The notes under the pieces were generated by a model, which was not told the origin of the DNA, ran no database searches, and worked only from the letters and a program-made list of their open reading frames with translations. 64,000 bases of DNA from Verrucomicrobia bacterium IMCC26134 (GTDB lineage Bacteria; Verrucomicrobiota; Verrucomicrobiia; Opitutales; Opitutaceae). Below are positions 44,535 through 54,494 of the stretch, piece after piece (the first letter of the stretch is position 1; each line of letters opens with the position of its first letter). Both the position numbers and the translations under genes were made by a program. Location: positions 682,001 through 746,000 of the forward strand of contig CP011265.1 of NCBI GenBank assembly GCA_000972765.1. The letters run 5' to 3'.

Positions 44535-44762
44535 ATGCCCTGGAAAACAACCACCCCGATGGAAGAAGCCCTCCGATTCGTCACCCTGGCCCAGACCGAG
44601 CGTTTTACGCTGACGGAGCTGTGCGGCCAGTTTTGCATCAGTCGCAAGACCGCCTACAAGCACCTTGAGCGTTACGCGTCAGGCGGGTTCAAGGCCCTCG
44701 CACCACAGGTAAAGCCTAAGGGGTCTGGCCGAGAAACGTTGATTTTAGGCGGCATGAGATAG
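44535..44762 (+). pseudogene. Truncated IS481-family transposase (N-terminal HTH only)
   Basis: The 75-residue frame starts MPWKTTTPMEEALRFVTLAQ and continues with the helix-turn-helix FTLTELCGQFCISRKTAYKH of IS481-type transposases, which are normally over 300 residues with a C-terminal rve/DDE domain. That domain is missing. The sequence diverges around LAPQVKPKGSGRE, exactly where the REP-like 25-mer (44718-44742) begins. The frame ends inside the antitoxin gene on the other strand. It is a remnant, not a functional gene. Confidence 0.75.
44718..44742 (+). repeat. REP-like 25-mer, inverted copy
   Basis: It is identical in 25 of 25 bases to the element upstream of each RAYT copy, but on the opposite strand. 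It is flanked by gcctaa and ttaggc, which form a 6-bp inverted repeat around it. It marks the break in the IS481 transposase frame and reaches to within 2 nt of the antitoxin stop codon. Confidence 0.65.
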
Positions 44763-45050
44763 CTCTGTTGCCGGGCGGATTTTGGCCGTCAGTTGCTTTT
44801 GTGTTTTCGCCAAGGCGCGGAAGTCGCACTCGACTTGGATGCCGTGCCAAAACTCGGGTGACTGGCCGAAGAAGGCACCGAAGCGGATCGACATGGCGGG
44901 CGTAATCGCACGCTTGCCAAGGACGATCTCGTTGATGGCGCGCGGGGCCACGCCAATGGCTCGGGCCATGGCGTTTTGGGAGATGCCCATCGGTTGAAGG
45001 TATTCTTCCAAGAGGATCTCACCGGGTGTGATGGGCGGGTTCATGCTCAT
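44745..45050 (-). CDS. higA: HigA-type antitoxin (XRE family)
   Basis: The 101-residue protein has the HigA/VapI arrangement: [20 protein letters not shown] leading into an XRE helix-turn-helix ([20 protein letters not shown], then [20 protein letters not shown]), then a C-terminal helix that would cover the toxin. It should neutralise the upstream-encoded toxin and repress the operon. The start is the ATG at 45050 or 45044. Its last codons overlap the IS481 remnant, so the C-terminus may have been altered by the insertion. Confidence 0.9.
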   Translation of the reverse strand: MSMNPPITPGEILLEEYLQPMGISQNAMARAIGVAPRAINEIVLGKRAITPAMSIRFGAFFGQSPEFWHGIQVECDFRALAKTQKQLTAKIRPATELSHAA

Positions 45051-45065
45051 AACGTATGACGTTAT
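45049..45065. promoter_or_regulatory. Palindrome at the antitoxin start, candidate HigA operator
   Basis: The arms ataacgt (45049-45055) and acgttat (45059-45065) are perfect complements around a 3-nt spacer. It lies between toxin and antitoxin and overlaps the first antitoxin codon. Autoregulatory operators are typical for HigA, but they usually lie ahead of the toxin gene, so this may control an internal antitoxin promoter. Binding is inferred. Confidence 0.4.
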
Positions 45066-45074
45066 ACGGGTGTT

Positions 45075-45353
45075 TCAATGATAATCTACGATGGCGACTT
45101 CGGCGGGACCGGCGTCGGTCCAGCGGAAGGTGATACGCCATTGGTCGTTGATGCGGATCGAGTGGTAGCCGTCCAAGTCGCCTTTGAGCGCTTCCAGACG
45201 GTTGCCGGGTGGCACGCCCATGTCGGTCAAGCGTCCTGCACGGTTGAGCTGAAAGAGCTTTCGCAGCGCCACGCGTGCAATCGCCGAGAATCGACGGTTC
45301 TTCTCTTCAAGGAATAGTTCCTCCGTGTCGGCGTTGGAAAAGGACTGAATCAT
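45075..45353 (-). CDS. higB: HigB-type toxin (RelE superfamily)
   Basis: The 92-residue protein has the fold pattern of ribosome-dependent mRNA interferases: a start in [20 protein letters not shown], a central [20 protein letters not shown], the core stretch [19 protein letters not shown], and the C-terminal [20 protein letters not shown] followed by YH. The toxin precedes the antitoxin, the usual higBA order. The 24-nt gap between them holds the palindrome noted above. It follows the nrdA terminator on the same strand. Confidence 0.9.
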   Translation of the reverse strand: MIQSFSNADTEELFLEEKNRRFSAIARVALRKLFQLNRAGRLTDMGVPPGNRLEALKGDLDGYHSIRINDQWRITFRWTDAGPAEVAIVDYH

Positions 45354-45382
45354 GCCTCAGGCGTGCGAGGTAGAATGAGATT

Positions 45383-45415
45383 AGACAAAAAAGCCCCGAC
45401 CAGTGGTCGGGGCTT
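45383..45415 (-). terminator. Rho-independent terminator of nrdA
   Basis: An 11-bp stem (aagccccgacc at 45391-45401 and ggtcggggctt at 45405-45415, 3-nt loop) is followed on the minus strand by TTTTTTGTC. It stands 8 nt past the nrdA stop. Confidence 0.88.
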
Positions 45416-45423
45416 TAGGGTTT

Positions 45424-48400
45424 TTACTGGCAAGCTTCGCATTCGCCGCCGTTGCGCATCGCTTCGATGCTGCAGGCGGTTTTTTCGGCCGCCGTGTATT
45501 CCTTCTTGGCGGGGGCGGTGTCGGCGACGGGGACGGGAGAGGCGGTGCCGCCGCCGGTGATGCCGCGGACTTCTTTTTTGCTCGCGACGCTCGCTTTCTC
45601 GATGCCGGAGGCGCCGAGGCTTCGTAGATAGTAGGTCGTCTTGAGGCCGGCGCGCCAGGCGTGGCGATACATGTGGCTCATGGTCTTCATGTCCGGGGTC
45701 GCGAGCCAGAGGTTTACCGACTGGGACTGGTCGATCCACTTTTGGCGGCGGGCCGCGGCCTCGACCACCCACTTGTGGTCGATGGCGAAGGCGGTGAGGT
45801 AGCGGGCCTTGATATCCTCAGGCACGCGGTCGATGTCCTTCAACTCGCCGTCGAAATATTTCAGGTCATCAATCATCTGCTGGTCCCAGAGGCCGCGGGT
45901 CTTGAGGTCTTTGACGAGGAAGGTGTTCAGGACAGTGAACTCGCCGGAGAGGTTGGATTTGACGTAGATATTTTTATACAGCGGCTCGATGCAGGCGCTG
46001 GTGGCGGTGATGTTCGAGATCGTGGCGGTGGGGGCGATGGCGAGGACGTTGCTGTTGCGCATGCCGTGCTTGGCGATCTTGGCGCGGACGGGGGCCCAAT
46101 CCATCTTGCCGCCGCGGGGAACCTCGATGGCGGCGCCGCGTTCCTGCTCGTGGAGGTCGATGGTATCCTGCGGGAGGAGGCCGCGATCCCACTTCGAGCC
46201 CTTGTAGGAGGAGTAGGTGCCCTGCTCGGCGGCGAGGTCGGAGGAGGCCTCGTAGGCGTAGTAGGCGATGGCCTCCATGGCCTCGTCGTTGAACTCGACG
46301 GCGGGCTGGGAGGCGAAGGGGATGCCCTTGAGGTAGAGGGCGTGGGCGAGGCCCATGACGCCGAGACCGATGGGGCGGTGACGGCGGTTGGAGACCTCGG
46401 CGGCCTTGGTGGGGTAGAAGTTGATGTCGATGACGTTGTCGAGGGCGCGGACGGCGACGCGGATGGTCTCGCGGAGCTTGGCGTGGTCGAGGGAGCCGTC
46501 GGGCAGGAGGTGGCTCTCGAGGATGACGGAGCCGAGGTTGCAGACGGCGGTCTCTTCGTTGGAAGTGTTGAGCGTGATCTCGGTGCAGAGATTGGACGAG
46601 TGGATGACGCCGACGTGGTCCTGGGGGGAGCGGATGTTGCAGGCGTCCTTGAAGGTGATCCAAGGGTGGCCGGTCTCGAAGAGCATCGAGAGCATCTTTT
46701 TCCAGAGCTCGAGGGCCTCGACCTTTTGGCCGAAGATTTTGCCTTCGTCGGCGAGCTTCTCGTAGCGGACGTAGGCTTCTTCGAACTTCTTGCCGTAGAG
46801 ATCGTGGAGATCCTTGACCTCGTTGGCGCGGAAGAGGGTCCAGTGGGCGCGGTTTTCCATGCGCTTCATGAACAGGTCGGGAATCCAGTTCGCCGTGTTC
46901 ATGTCGTGGGTGCGGCGGCGGTCGTCGCCGGTGTTTTTGCGGAGCTCGAGGAACTCGAAGATGTCGTTGTGCCAGGACTCGAGGTAGGCGCAGCCGGAGC
47001 CCTTGCGCTTGCCGCCCTGGTTGACGGCGACGAGCTGGTCGTTGTGAAGCTTGAGGAAGGGGATGACGCCTTGGGACTCGCCGTTGGTGCCGCCGATGTG
47101 GGCGCCGGTGCCGCGGACGGCGGTCCAGGAGCCGCCGAGGCCGCCGGCCCACTTGGAGAGCTGGGCGTTTTCGGCGATGCCGCGATACATGATGCCCTCG
47201 AGGCTGTCGTCCACGTAGTAAAGGTAGCAGGACGAGAGCTGGGAGTGGAGGGTGCCGGAGTTGAAGAGGGTGGGGGTGCTGCTGCAGAAGCGGCGGCTCT
47301 TGTAGAGGCCGTAGAGGGCGACGGCCTTGTTCTCGCGTTCGACCTTTTCGTCGAGGAAGAGGCCCATGGAGACGCGCATCCAGAAGAACTGGGGCGTCTC
47401 GAGGCGGCGGGCGGGTTTGACCGTTTTGTCGATGATGAGGTAGCGGTCGTAGAGGGTCTGGACGCCTAGGAAGTCGAGCTCGAGGTCGGCGGTGGGGTCG
47501 AGCTGGGCGGCGAGCGAGTCGAGATCGTATTCGGTGAGGCGGGGGGTGTAGCGCTTGATGGCGATGCCGTGGGCGACGGCTTTTTTGAAGGCCTCGATGT
47601 GGAAGGCTTTGAGCTTGGCGATGCCGTCGCGGACGATGTCCCAGCCGAGGACTTCTTCGTAGATGTAGGTGAGCTGGATGCGGCCGGAGAACTTGGCGAA
47701 GTCGGCGTCCTTCTCGATGAGGGTTTTCGAGTTGAGGATGATGGTCTGGTCGAGGTCCTTTTGGGAGATCTGGTCGAAGATGGAGCGGGTGAGCTCGGAT
47801 TCGATCTGCTCGGCGGAGAGGCAGAGCTCGAGGCCGATGGAGGCGAACTCGATGCGGAGGCGGAGATCCTGGCGGTCCCAGAGGGTGGTGGAGCCGTCGG
47901 GCTTCTTGACCACGATCATGGTGGGCTGGGAGGCGGAGGTGGCGGCGGAGGCGCCGGCGAGGGCGTGCTCGGCGTCGGTGAGGGGATTGGCGGCGTCGGA
48001 GTGGGCGCGGGATTCGTTGCGGGCGGCGCGGTAGAGGATGTAGGCCTCGGCGACCTTGAAGTGGCCGGACTTCATGAGCTCCTCCTGCACCATGTCCTGG
48101 ACCTCTTCGATGTGGACAAAGGCTTGTTTGGAGGCGAGGACGCGGGTGGAGACGGCCTCGGTGACGGCGGAGGCGGGGCGGGTGTCCTGCTGAAGGGAGA
48201 GGAAGGCCTTGCGGACGGCCAGCTCGACCTTTTGGGCGATGTAGGGGACGACCTGCTTGTTGCGGCGGATGACGCGGATGGCGTTGGCGGAGGCGGCGGG
48301 GCCGGAGAGCTTGCGGCCGCGGTTAAGGAGGAGGCTCTTGGCGACGTCGTAGGCCTTGGCGTCAACGAGGGTGCGCTCGATGAGCTGGTAGAGATCGTTG

Positions 48401-48735
48401 AGGGAAAGACGGAGGGGGGAGGTGCGCTGGGCGTCGGCGGCGAGGGAGGCGGCAACCTCCTTGACGATGCGGCCGACGAAGGCACGGGACTCGGGGGTGA
48501 AGACGTTGCCCTGCTCGCCGCGGGCGAGGTGGACGTTGACGAGGGCCTGGCCTACGGAGTCGGCGATCTCGGCGAGGTCGAAGCGCGTCTCACCCTGGGG
48601 GGCGAGGAGGGATATCTCGGGGAGCAGGGGAACGTCGGCAGGGATGCAGTCGCGCCAGGCGTAGGCGGGCTTTTGGTCGCGGGGGGTATGGGTGGCTTTC
48701 TTGAGGGCGAGGTCGTGGCGGAGGACGGGATTCAT
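45424..48735 (-). CDS. nrdA: Class I ribonucleoside-diphosphate reductase, α subunit NrdA
   Basis: NrdA reduces ribonucleoside diphosphates to deoxy forms with a radical supplied by NrdB. The 1103-residue protein is longer than the ~760 of E. coli NrdA because of an N-terminal region with ATP-cone domains: one clear cone near ~155-245 (VIRRNKQVVPYIAQKVELAV) and possibly others before and after it. The catalytic part has SSCYLYYVDD and AVCNLGSV (the disulfide pair), the active-site NLCTEI, and APTATIS. The C-terminal tail ends in GGECEACQ, the thioredoxin-accessible Cys pair. nrdB is encoded 129 nt upstream, so they are probably one operon. The extra length is shared with chlamydial class Ic α subunits. 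Confidence 0.96.
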   Translation of the reverse strand: MNPVLRHDLALKKATHTPRDQKPAYAWRDCIPADVPLLPEISLLAPQGETRFDLAEIADSVGQALVNVHLARGEQGNVFTPESRAFVGRIVKEVAASLAADAQRTSPLRLSLNDLYQLIERTLVDAKAYDVAKSLLLNRGRKLSGPAASANAIRVIRRNKQVVPYIAQKVELAVRKAFLSLQQDTRPASAVTEAVSTRVLASKQAFVHIEEVQDMVQEELMKSGHFKVAEAYILYRAARNESRAHSDAANPLTDAEHALAGASAATSASQPTMIVVKKPDGSTTLWDRQDLRLRIEFASIGLELCLSAEQIESELTRSIFDQISQKDLDQTIILNSKTLIEKDADFAKFSGRIQLTYIYEEVLGWDIVRDGIAKLKAFHIEAFKKAVAHGIAIKRYTPRLTEYDLDSLAAQLDPTADLELDFLGVQTLYDRYLIIDKTVKPARRLETPQFFWMRVSMGLFLDEKVERENKAVALYGLYKSRRFCSSTPTLFNSGTLHSQLSSCYLYYVDDSLEGIMYRGIAENAQLSKWAGGLGGSWTAVRGTGAHIGGTNGESQGVIPFLKLHNDQLVAVNQGGKRKGSGCAYLESWHNDIFEFLELRKNTGDDRRRTHDMNTANWIPDLFMKRMENRAHWTLFRANEVKDLHDLYGKKFEEAYVRYEKLADEGKIFGQKVEALELWKKMLSMLFETGHPWITFKDACNIRSPQDHVGVIHSSNLCTEITLNTSNEETAVCNLGSVILESHLLPDGSLDHAKLRETIRVAVRALDNVIDINFYPTKAAEVSNRRHRPIGLGVMGLAHALYLKGIPFASQPAVEFNDEAMEAIAYYAYEASSDLAAEQGTYSSYKGSKWDRGLLPQDTIDLHEQERGAAIEVPRGGKMDWAPVRAKIAKHGMRNSNVLAIAPTATISNITATSACIEPLYKNIYVKSNLSGEFTVLNTFLVKDLKTRGLWDQQMIDDLKYFDGELKDIDRVPEDIKARYLTAFAIDHKWVVEAAARRQKWIDQSQSVNLWLATPDMKTMSHMYRHAWRAGLKTTYYLRSLGASGIEKASVASKKEVRGITGGGTASPVPVADTAPAKKEYTAAEKTACSIEAMRNGGECEACQ

Positions 48736-48864
48736 CTGCGGATTGGATGGGTGCGCGAAGCGAGTTGAAGCGGAGGGGTGACTTGGGGTTGGCGGAGAGA
48801 GAAAACGGGCGCGAAGGCCCGGAGGAGGAAATGCCAGGCGGGGGCGGCCCGCCTGACGCTTTGC

Positions 48865-49953
<1,089 letters not shown>

Positions 49954-50482
49954 GTTTAAAAGGGAGTGGGAGGGGAGCTGCGAAACCAGGGATCGAAGCA
50001 GACAGGCGGATCGGACAGGAAAGGGGTGAAAGAGGGAGTTGTAGAAGACTTCTTTAAACGACTATCAAGGATGAGTTACTGCTAGTTGCTGACAGTCTAT
50101 TCACCACTAGGGGTAGTGGGTGGCGGTTGTCATGGCCACAAGGGATGGTCTTTACGGAAATGGCCGTCAACTGGTTCCGTTGATTTCCCGGTGAATTTTC
50201 CGGTAAAAATTTTCTTGCCAGCCAAACTATTTAAAAACGTTAAAAAGTGCGTCCAAAAAAGGAGTAGGAAACCCACTGAAATCTAGGAGGATGCGCCATT
50301 TAGGGTTAATGAATGGCAACAGCACGAAAACGCCCCGGGCCACGCGCGAGGGTGCGCCGGCGGGGGTGGGGGTATGCGACTTTTACCGCCGCGCTTCCTT
50401 CCTCTGAGCGGACGCGGGCGGAGGAAGGGAGGCGGGAGCCTCCGGCACGGGAATGATGCCAGCGCACGGCTGGGGGCCCGGG
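49954..50482. other. Gap of 529 nt upstream of nrdB and downstream of fcl
   Basis: The part nearest nrdB (49954-50282) should hold its promoter. I see AT-rich stretches around 50200-50250, a short hairpin (ccacta/tagtgg near 50104-50120) and another possible hairpin at 50157-50189 (ggaaat ... atttcc). I found no NrdR box that I could support. The part nearest fcl (50283-50482) has a GC-rich stem near 50397-50430 (cttcctc/gaggaag) without a T tract. A frame open on the minus strand through 50283-51107 is Arg/Pro-rich shadow sequence of fcl. Confidence 0.5.
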
Positions 50483-51421
50483 TTAAAAGGAGCGGAGCGT
50501 GCCGGCGGCCTGTTCGGCGAGGAAGCTGGCGTAGGTGCGCTCGATGCCATCGCGGAGCGTGATCCGCGCGCTCCAGCCGAGACCGGCCATTTTGGATACG
50601 TCCATGAGCTTGCGCGGCGTGCCGTCGGGCTTTGAAGTATCCCAGTGGATACGGCCCGAGAAACCGGTGACGGAGGCGACGGTCTCGGTGAGCTCCTTGA
50701 TGGTGACGTCCGCGCCGGTGCCGACGTTGACCCAGTCGGGCGGGTTTTCGAGCGAGAGCAGGTGGGCGCAGGCGTCGGCGAGGTCGTCCACGTGGAGAAA
50801 CTCGCGCAGGGGCGAGCCGGTGCCCCAGGCGGCGACCTCGGATGAGCCCGCTTCGCGGGCCTCGTGAAAGCGGCGGATGAGCGCGGGCAGGACGTGCGAG
50901 TTCGACGGGTGGTAGTTGTCGCCGGGTCCGTAGAGATTGGTGGGCATGGCGGAGTGGTAGACCACGCCGTATTGCTTGCGGTAATACTGGGCGAGCTTGA
51001 GGCCGGCGATCTTGGCGATGGCGTAGGCCTCGTTGGTGGGCTCGAGTGCGCCGGTGAGCAGGCAGTCCTCGGTCATGGGCTGCGGGGCGTGCTTGGGGTA
51101 GATGCACGAGCTGCCGAGGAAGAGCAGGCGCTTCACGCCTGCGCGGTGGGCGCCGTCGATGGTGGCGGAGGCGATGGCGAGATTATCGAGGAGAAACTCG
51201 GCCGGGTATGTATTGTTTGCGTGGATACCGCCTACCTTGGCGGCGGCGACGACGACGGTGTCAGGTTTCTCGGCGGCGTAAAAGGCGGCCACGGCGGCGG
51301 CGTCCTTGAGGTCCAGCTCGCGACGGGTGCGAAGGAGGAGGGAGGTGCCGGGGTGGGCGGAGAAGCGGCGCACGAGTGCGGAACCGACCATGCCCTGGTG
51401 TCCGGCGATATGGAGTTTCAT
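50483..51421 (-). CDS. fcl: GDP-L-fucose synthase
   Basis: This NADPH-dependent SDR-type epimerase/reductase turns GDP-4-keto-6-deoxymannose (the product of Gmd) into GDP-L-fucose. The 312-residue protein has the Rossmann start [17 protein letters not shown], the [15 protein letters not shown] motif of the family, the [16 protein letters not shown] stretch and the YAIAKIAG catalytic Tyr/Lys pair. Length is normal. It lies 126 nt downstream of gmd on the same strand, separated by a heptamer repeat, and serves surface glycan synthesis. Confidence 0.95.
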   Translation of the reverse strand: MKLHIAGHQGMVGSALVRRFSAHPGTSLLLRTRRELDLKDAAAVAAFYAAEKPDTVVVAAAKVGGIHANNTYPAEFLLDNLAIASATIDGAHRAGVKRLLFLGSSCIYPKHAPQPMTEDCLLTGALEPTNEAYAIAKIAGLKLAQYYRKQYGVVYHSAMPTNLYGPGDNYHPSNSHVLPALIRRFHEAREAGSSEVAAWGTGSPLREFLHVDDLADACAHLLSLENPPDWVNVGTGADVTIKELTETVASVTGFSGRIHWDTSKPDGTPRKLMDVSKMAGLGWSARITLRDGIERTYASFLAEQAAGTLRSF

Positions 51422-51430
51422 GGTGGGAAA

Positions 51431-51530
51431 GGAGTCAGGAGTCAGAATTCAGGAGTCAGAAGGTAATCCGTGGCCCGCAAAACCTCAGGGAGCACTATTC
51501 TGGATTCTGACTCCTGACTTCTGGATTCTA
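51431..51530. repeat. Heptamer repeat with inverted arms between gmd and fcl
   Basis: The left arm (51431-51463) is made of 7-nt units (ggagtca, ggagtca, gaattca, ggagtca). The right arm (51498-51530) has ttctgga, ttctgac, tcctgac, ttctgga. The two arms are near complements of each other, so the transcript can form a long hairpin with a 34-nt loop. The pattern resembles short tandemly repeated repetitive (STRR) sequences. It could influence the gmd-fcl transcript. Confidence 0.75.
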
Positions 51531-51546
51531 GTATGGATTCCGCGCG

Positions 51547-52563
51547 TTAGAGTTTCGGCAGTTTGGAGATTTGCGCTTCGCGTTTGGCGAGCTCGAGGTC
51601 GTGCTCGGTCATGATTTTAACCAGTTCCTTGAAGCGGACCTTGGGCTCCCAGCCGAGTTGCTTGCGGGCCTTGGCGGGGTCGCCGATGAGGAGCTCGACC
51701 TCGGAGGGACGCTCGTAGCGGGCGTCGTATTTGACGTATTTCTCCCAGTCGAGATCGAGCAGACCGAAGCACTCCTGGCAAAACTCGCGGACGGAGTGGA
51801 CCTCGTTGGTGGCGACGACGTAGTCGTCGGGTTTTTCCTGCTGGAGCATGAGCCACATCATCTCGACGTAGTCCTTGGCGTAGCCCCAGTCGCGCTGGGC
51901 GTCGATGTTGCCGAGGTAAACGGACTCCTGGAGGCCGAGTTTGATGCGGGTGGCGGCGCGGGTGATCTTGCGGGTGACGAAGGTTTCGCCGCGGCGCTCG
52001 CTCTCATGGTTAAAGAGGATGCCATTGGAGGCGTGGAGATTGTAGGACTCGCGATAGTTTACGGTGAGCCAGTAGGCATAGACCTTGGCGCAGCCATAGG
52101 GGGAGCGCGGCCAGAAGGGGGTTTTCTCGGTCTGGGGGACCTCTTGGACCTTGCCAAACATCTCGGAGGAAGAGGCCTGATAGTAGCGGACCTTGTTCAC
52201 GATTCCGGACTCGCGAATGGCTTCGAGAATGCGAAGGGCGCCGAGTCCGTCCACGTCGCCGGTGTATTCGGGGATGTCGAACGAAACGCGGACGTGGGAC
52301 TGGGCTCCGAGGTTGTAGATCTCGTCGGGCTTTAGGTCGTAGAGGAGTTTTACCATCTGCACGGAGTCGGCCAGGTCACCGTAGTGCAGGAAAAGACGGG
52401 CCTTATCAAAATGGGGGTCCTGGTATATGTGATCGATGCGGGCGGTGTTGAAGGTGGAGGCGCGGCGAACAATGCCGTGGACCTCATAGCCTTTGGCGAG
52501 GAGAAGTTCTGCGAGGTAGGAGCCGTCTTGACCAGTGATCCCTGTGATAAGTGCTTTTTTCAT
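51547..52563 (-). CDS. gmd: GDP-mannose 4,6-dehydratase
   Basis: Gmd converts GDP-D-mannose to GDP-4-keto-6-deoxy-D-mannose, the first step to GDP-L-fucose. From the ATG at 52563 it has 338 residues, starting with the NAD(P)-binding [20 protein letters not shown]. It also has the [20 protein letters not shown] stretch and the catalytic Tyr/Lys in [14 protein letters not shown]. The frame is open further upstream to 52737, but that part is not conserved. It pairs with fcl downstream. Confidence 0.96.
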   Translation of the reverse strand: MKKALITGITGQDGSYLAELLLAKGYEVHGIVRRASTFNTARIDHIYQDPHFDKARLFLHYGDLADSVQMVKLLYDLKPDEIYNLGAQSHVRVSFDIPEYTGDVDGLGALRILEAIRESGIVNKVRYYQASSSEMFGKVQEVPQTEKTPFWPRSPYGCAKVYAYWLTVNYRESYNLHASNGILFNHESERRGETFVTRKITRAATRIKLGLQESVYLGNIDAQRDWGYAKDYVEMMWLMLQQEKPDDYVVATNEVHSVREFCQECFGLLDLDWEKYVKYDARYERPSEVELLIGDPAKARKQLGWEPKVRFKELVKIMTEHDLELAKREAQISKLPKL

Positions 52564-52706
52564 GGTAGTGAATAGCTTGTGACTATTTTGTGATGTGTGC
52601 AATAATGTCTTATATTGTAAAACATATCTGTAATTGATCGTAATTAGATAGGGAAGATAACCGCTCTCGGACTTGCGTGGGTGGGGGAGCGGTCTAGTTT
52701 CGTCCG

Positions 52707-53252
52707 ATGAAAGTGGTGTTAATGGCGGCGCAATCATTGGACGGGCGGATGACGCGGGGTGCGCTCGCGGGCGATGCCTTCACCTCGGCGGCGGACAAGG
52801 CGCATTTCCGTGCCGCGTTGCGTGAGTGCGACGCCTGTGTGATGGGTTCGGCCACCTACGAGGAGAGCAAAGCGCGGCTGAGGCCTGAGCTGCTGCCGGG
52901 GCTGCGACGGGTGGTGCGCTCCCGAAATCCGGCGGCCCGGGCCGGTGAGGCGGTGCCGGGGGTGCTGGAGTTTTCGGAGGAGACGCCGGAGGCGATCTTA
53001 GTCCGGTTGCGGGCGGACGGCAGGCGGCGTTGCGCGCTGCTCGGCGGCGGTCGCACCAACGGGGATTTTCTGCGGACCGGTCTGGTGGACGAAGTGGAGA
53101 TCACCGTGGAATCGTGGATTTTTGGATGTGGCGTGCCGCTGGCGGGGGAGGTGGCGGGGACCGCGTGGACGGATGTGGCGCTTGAGTTGAAGGACGTGCG
53201 TATGCTCGCGCCGGGCGGGCCGGTTTTATTGCGCTACACGGTCAAAAAATGA
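52707..53252 (+). CDS. RibD C-terminal/dihydrofolate-reductase-like protein
   Basis: The 181-residue protein has the RibD_C fold: [18 protein letters not shown] at the N-terminus, [18 protein letters not shown], the nucleotide-binding [20 protein letters not shown], and a C-terminal LLRYTVKK. Members of this family are NAD(P)H-dependent reductases, including the riboflavin-pathway reductase and standalone proteins of unknown substrate. No riboflavin genes are next to it, so the substrate is not assigned. Its stop overlaps the next start (ATGA). Confidence 0.88.
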   Translation: MKVVLMAAQSLDGRMTRGALAGDAFTSAADKAHFRAALRECDACVMGSATYEESKARLRPELLPGLRRVVRSRNPAARAGEAVPGVLEFSEETPEAILVRLRADGRRRCALLGGGRTNGDFLRTGLVDEVEITVESWIFGCGVPLAGEVAGTAWTDVALELKDVRMLAPGGPVLLRYTVKK

Positions 53253-53542
53253 GCCCTTCGCAAAAACTCTGGGCTGGTCGCGTTGCCGGCTTCCTTTTCA
53301 CCGTGCTGGAGATCGTGGTGCTGGGCGCGGTGCTGGGCGCGGTGATTTTTCCGGTGGCCGGCAAGCTGGGCGGTGCGCACAAGAGCACGGCGGAGCTGGT
53401 GCTTTTCGGCGCGAAGACGCTGGGGTTTTACTTCTTTGTCTGGGCGCCTGGCATCGCGCTGGTGCGCGAGTTCATGAGGGCGGCGAAACAAAGGGCCGGG
53501 GCGAAGTCCATCGTCGCAGCGGACGCCCGGCCGGATGCTTAA
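53249..53542 (+). CDS. Small membrane protein of unknown function
   Basis: The 97-residue protein has two hydrophobic segments, at about 11-32 (VAGFLFTVLEIVVLGAVLGAV) and about 50-70 (LVLFGAKTLGFYFFVWAPGI), with a short charged C-terminus. I do not recognise a family. Its ATG overlaps the stop of the RibD-like gene by 4 nt, so the two are likely co-translated. It converges with cysH with 9 nt between the stops. Confidence 0.7.
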   Translation: MSPSQKLWAGRVAGFLFTVLEIVVLGAVLGAVIFPVAGKLGGAHKSTAELVLFGAKTLGFYFFVWAPGIALVREFMRAAKQRAGAKSIVAADARPDA

Positions 53543-53551
53543 ACGCGGCTG

Positions 53552-54256
53552 TTAGATCGAGAAATCGCCGCGGCCGCTCAACTCGTGCAGCCCGCACTCG
53601 CGTTTGAGCCCGCCAAACCGCGTGCCTTCCTCGGACTGGCCGGGTTGCAGGGGGGCGCTGCTGTGCCAGTCGCCCACGGAAACGTAGTTTTGGTCCCAGA
53701 GCGGATGGTAGGGCAGACCGTTGGCGATCAAGTAGTGGTGAATCTTCCGATTATCCCAATCCAGGATGGGATGGACTTTGGTGATTTTGTTCTGCGTCTG
53801 AACGAAACCGAGGCCCTCGCGGGTGCTCGACTGGGAGCGACGCAGACCGGCCAGCCAAGCGGTGGCGCCGAGTTCGCGCACGGCACGGTCCATGGGCTCG
53901 ATCTTGTGGTCGAAATTGTAGGCGGTGAGCCCATTCAGGCCCTGTTCCCAGCGTTTTCCGTGGCGGGTTTCGTAGTAAGCGGGGCTGAGCAGAGGGGTGT
54001 AGACCCTGAGGTTGAGGTTGAGCCTCTTGGTTAACTCGTCGGCGAAGCGGTAGGTCTCGGGGAAATGATAGCCGGTATCGATAAAAACCACCGGGATACG
54101 AGGAGCGACCTGGGTGGCGAGGTGCAGCATCACCGCCGCTTGAATCCCGAAACTGGTGGAGAGGATCAAGCCGTCACCATACTGGTTCACTGCCCAACGG
54201 ATGCGGTCTTCGGCGGTAAGATCAGCGTGTTCGGGCATAGGGACGATCGAAGTCAT
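53552..54256 (-). CDS. cysH: Phosphoadenylyl-sulfate reductase CysH
   Basis: CysH reduces PAPS to sulfite with thioredoxin in assimilatory sulfate reduction. The 234-residue protein has the PP-loop-like GLILSTSFGIQAAVMLHLAT, the FIDTGYHFPETY signature, AWLAGLRRSQSSTRE, and the C-terminal catalytic KRECGLHE. The paired Cys-Cys motifs of iron-sulfur APS reductases are absent, which favours PAPS as substrate. The frame opens earlier at 54319; I chose the ATG at 54256, which gives the normal length. No other sulfate-assimilation gene is nearby. Confidence 0.93.
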   Translation of the reverse strand: MTSIVPMPEHADLTAEDRIRWAVNQYGDGLILSTSFGIQAAVMLHLATQVAPRIPVVFIDTGYHFPETYRFADELTKRLNLNLRVYTPLLSPAYYETRHGKRWEQGLNGLTAYNFDHKIEPMDRAVRELGATAWLAGLRRSQSSTREGLGFVQTQNKITKVHPILDWDNRKIHHYLIANGLPYHPLWDQNYVSVGDWHSSAPLQPGQSEEGTRFGGLKRECGLHELSGRGDFSI

Positions 54257-54494
54257 TCCTGTTACATTAGTGTGTGACCTAACAAAGTAAAGTATCGGAT
54301 GTCGATTAGGCGTCGACAAGATCAGCAGACACTCCGCCTAAGCTGGTCGGCATCAGTTGGTTTTGCCTGACGCGGATCCCCTCGCCAGCAAAGCAGAACC
54401 GTTCAGGCAGGACGGACTGCACGAGCTCACAGTGGGCGTTAAGCGGGCTTTACGGCGAAGGGGAAACTGCGTGAGCGCGAGCGGGCCCCAAGCC

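Noticed and set aside
45661-48768. Very long open frames (602 and 399 codons) on the + strand opposite nrdA
   Set aside because: Their products are Gly/Val/Asp/Glu-rich with no domain, and nrdA on the minus strand has every expected catalytic motif. The strong G/C third-position bias of nrdA keeps the antisense frame free of stops.
49954-50282. NrdR box upstream of nrdB
   Set aside because: I looked for paired boxes of the ACA-x-TAT-ATA type and found none that I could defend.
50283-51107. 274-codon minus-strand frame overlapping fcl
   Set aside because: Arg/His/Pro-rich frame-shifted reading of fcl; the true frame has all family motifs.
51431-51530. CRISPR-like array
   Set aside because: Units are only 7 nt with no spacers; it is a heptamer repeat pair.
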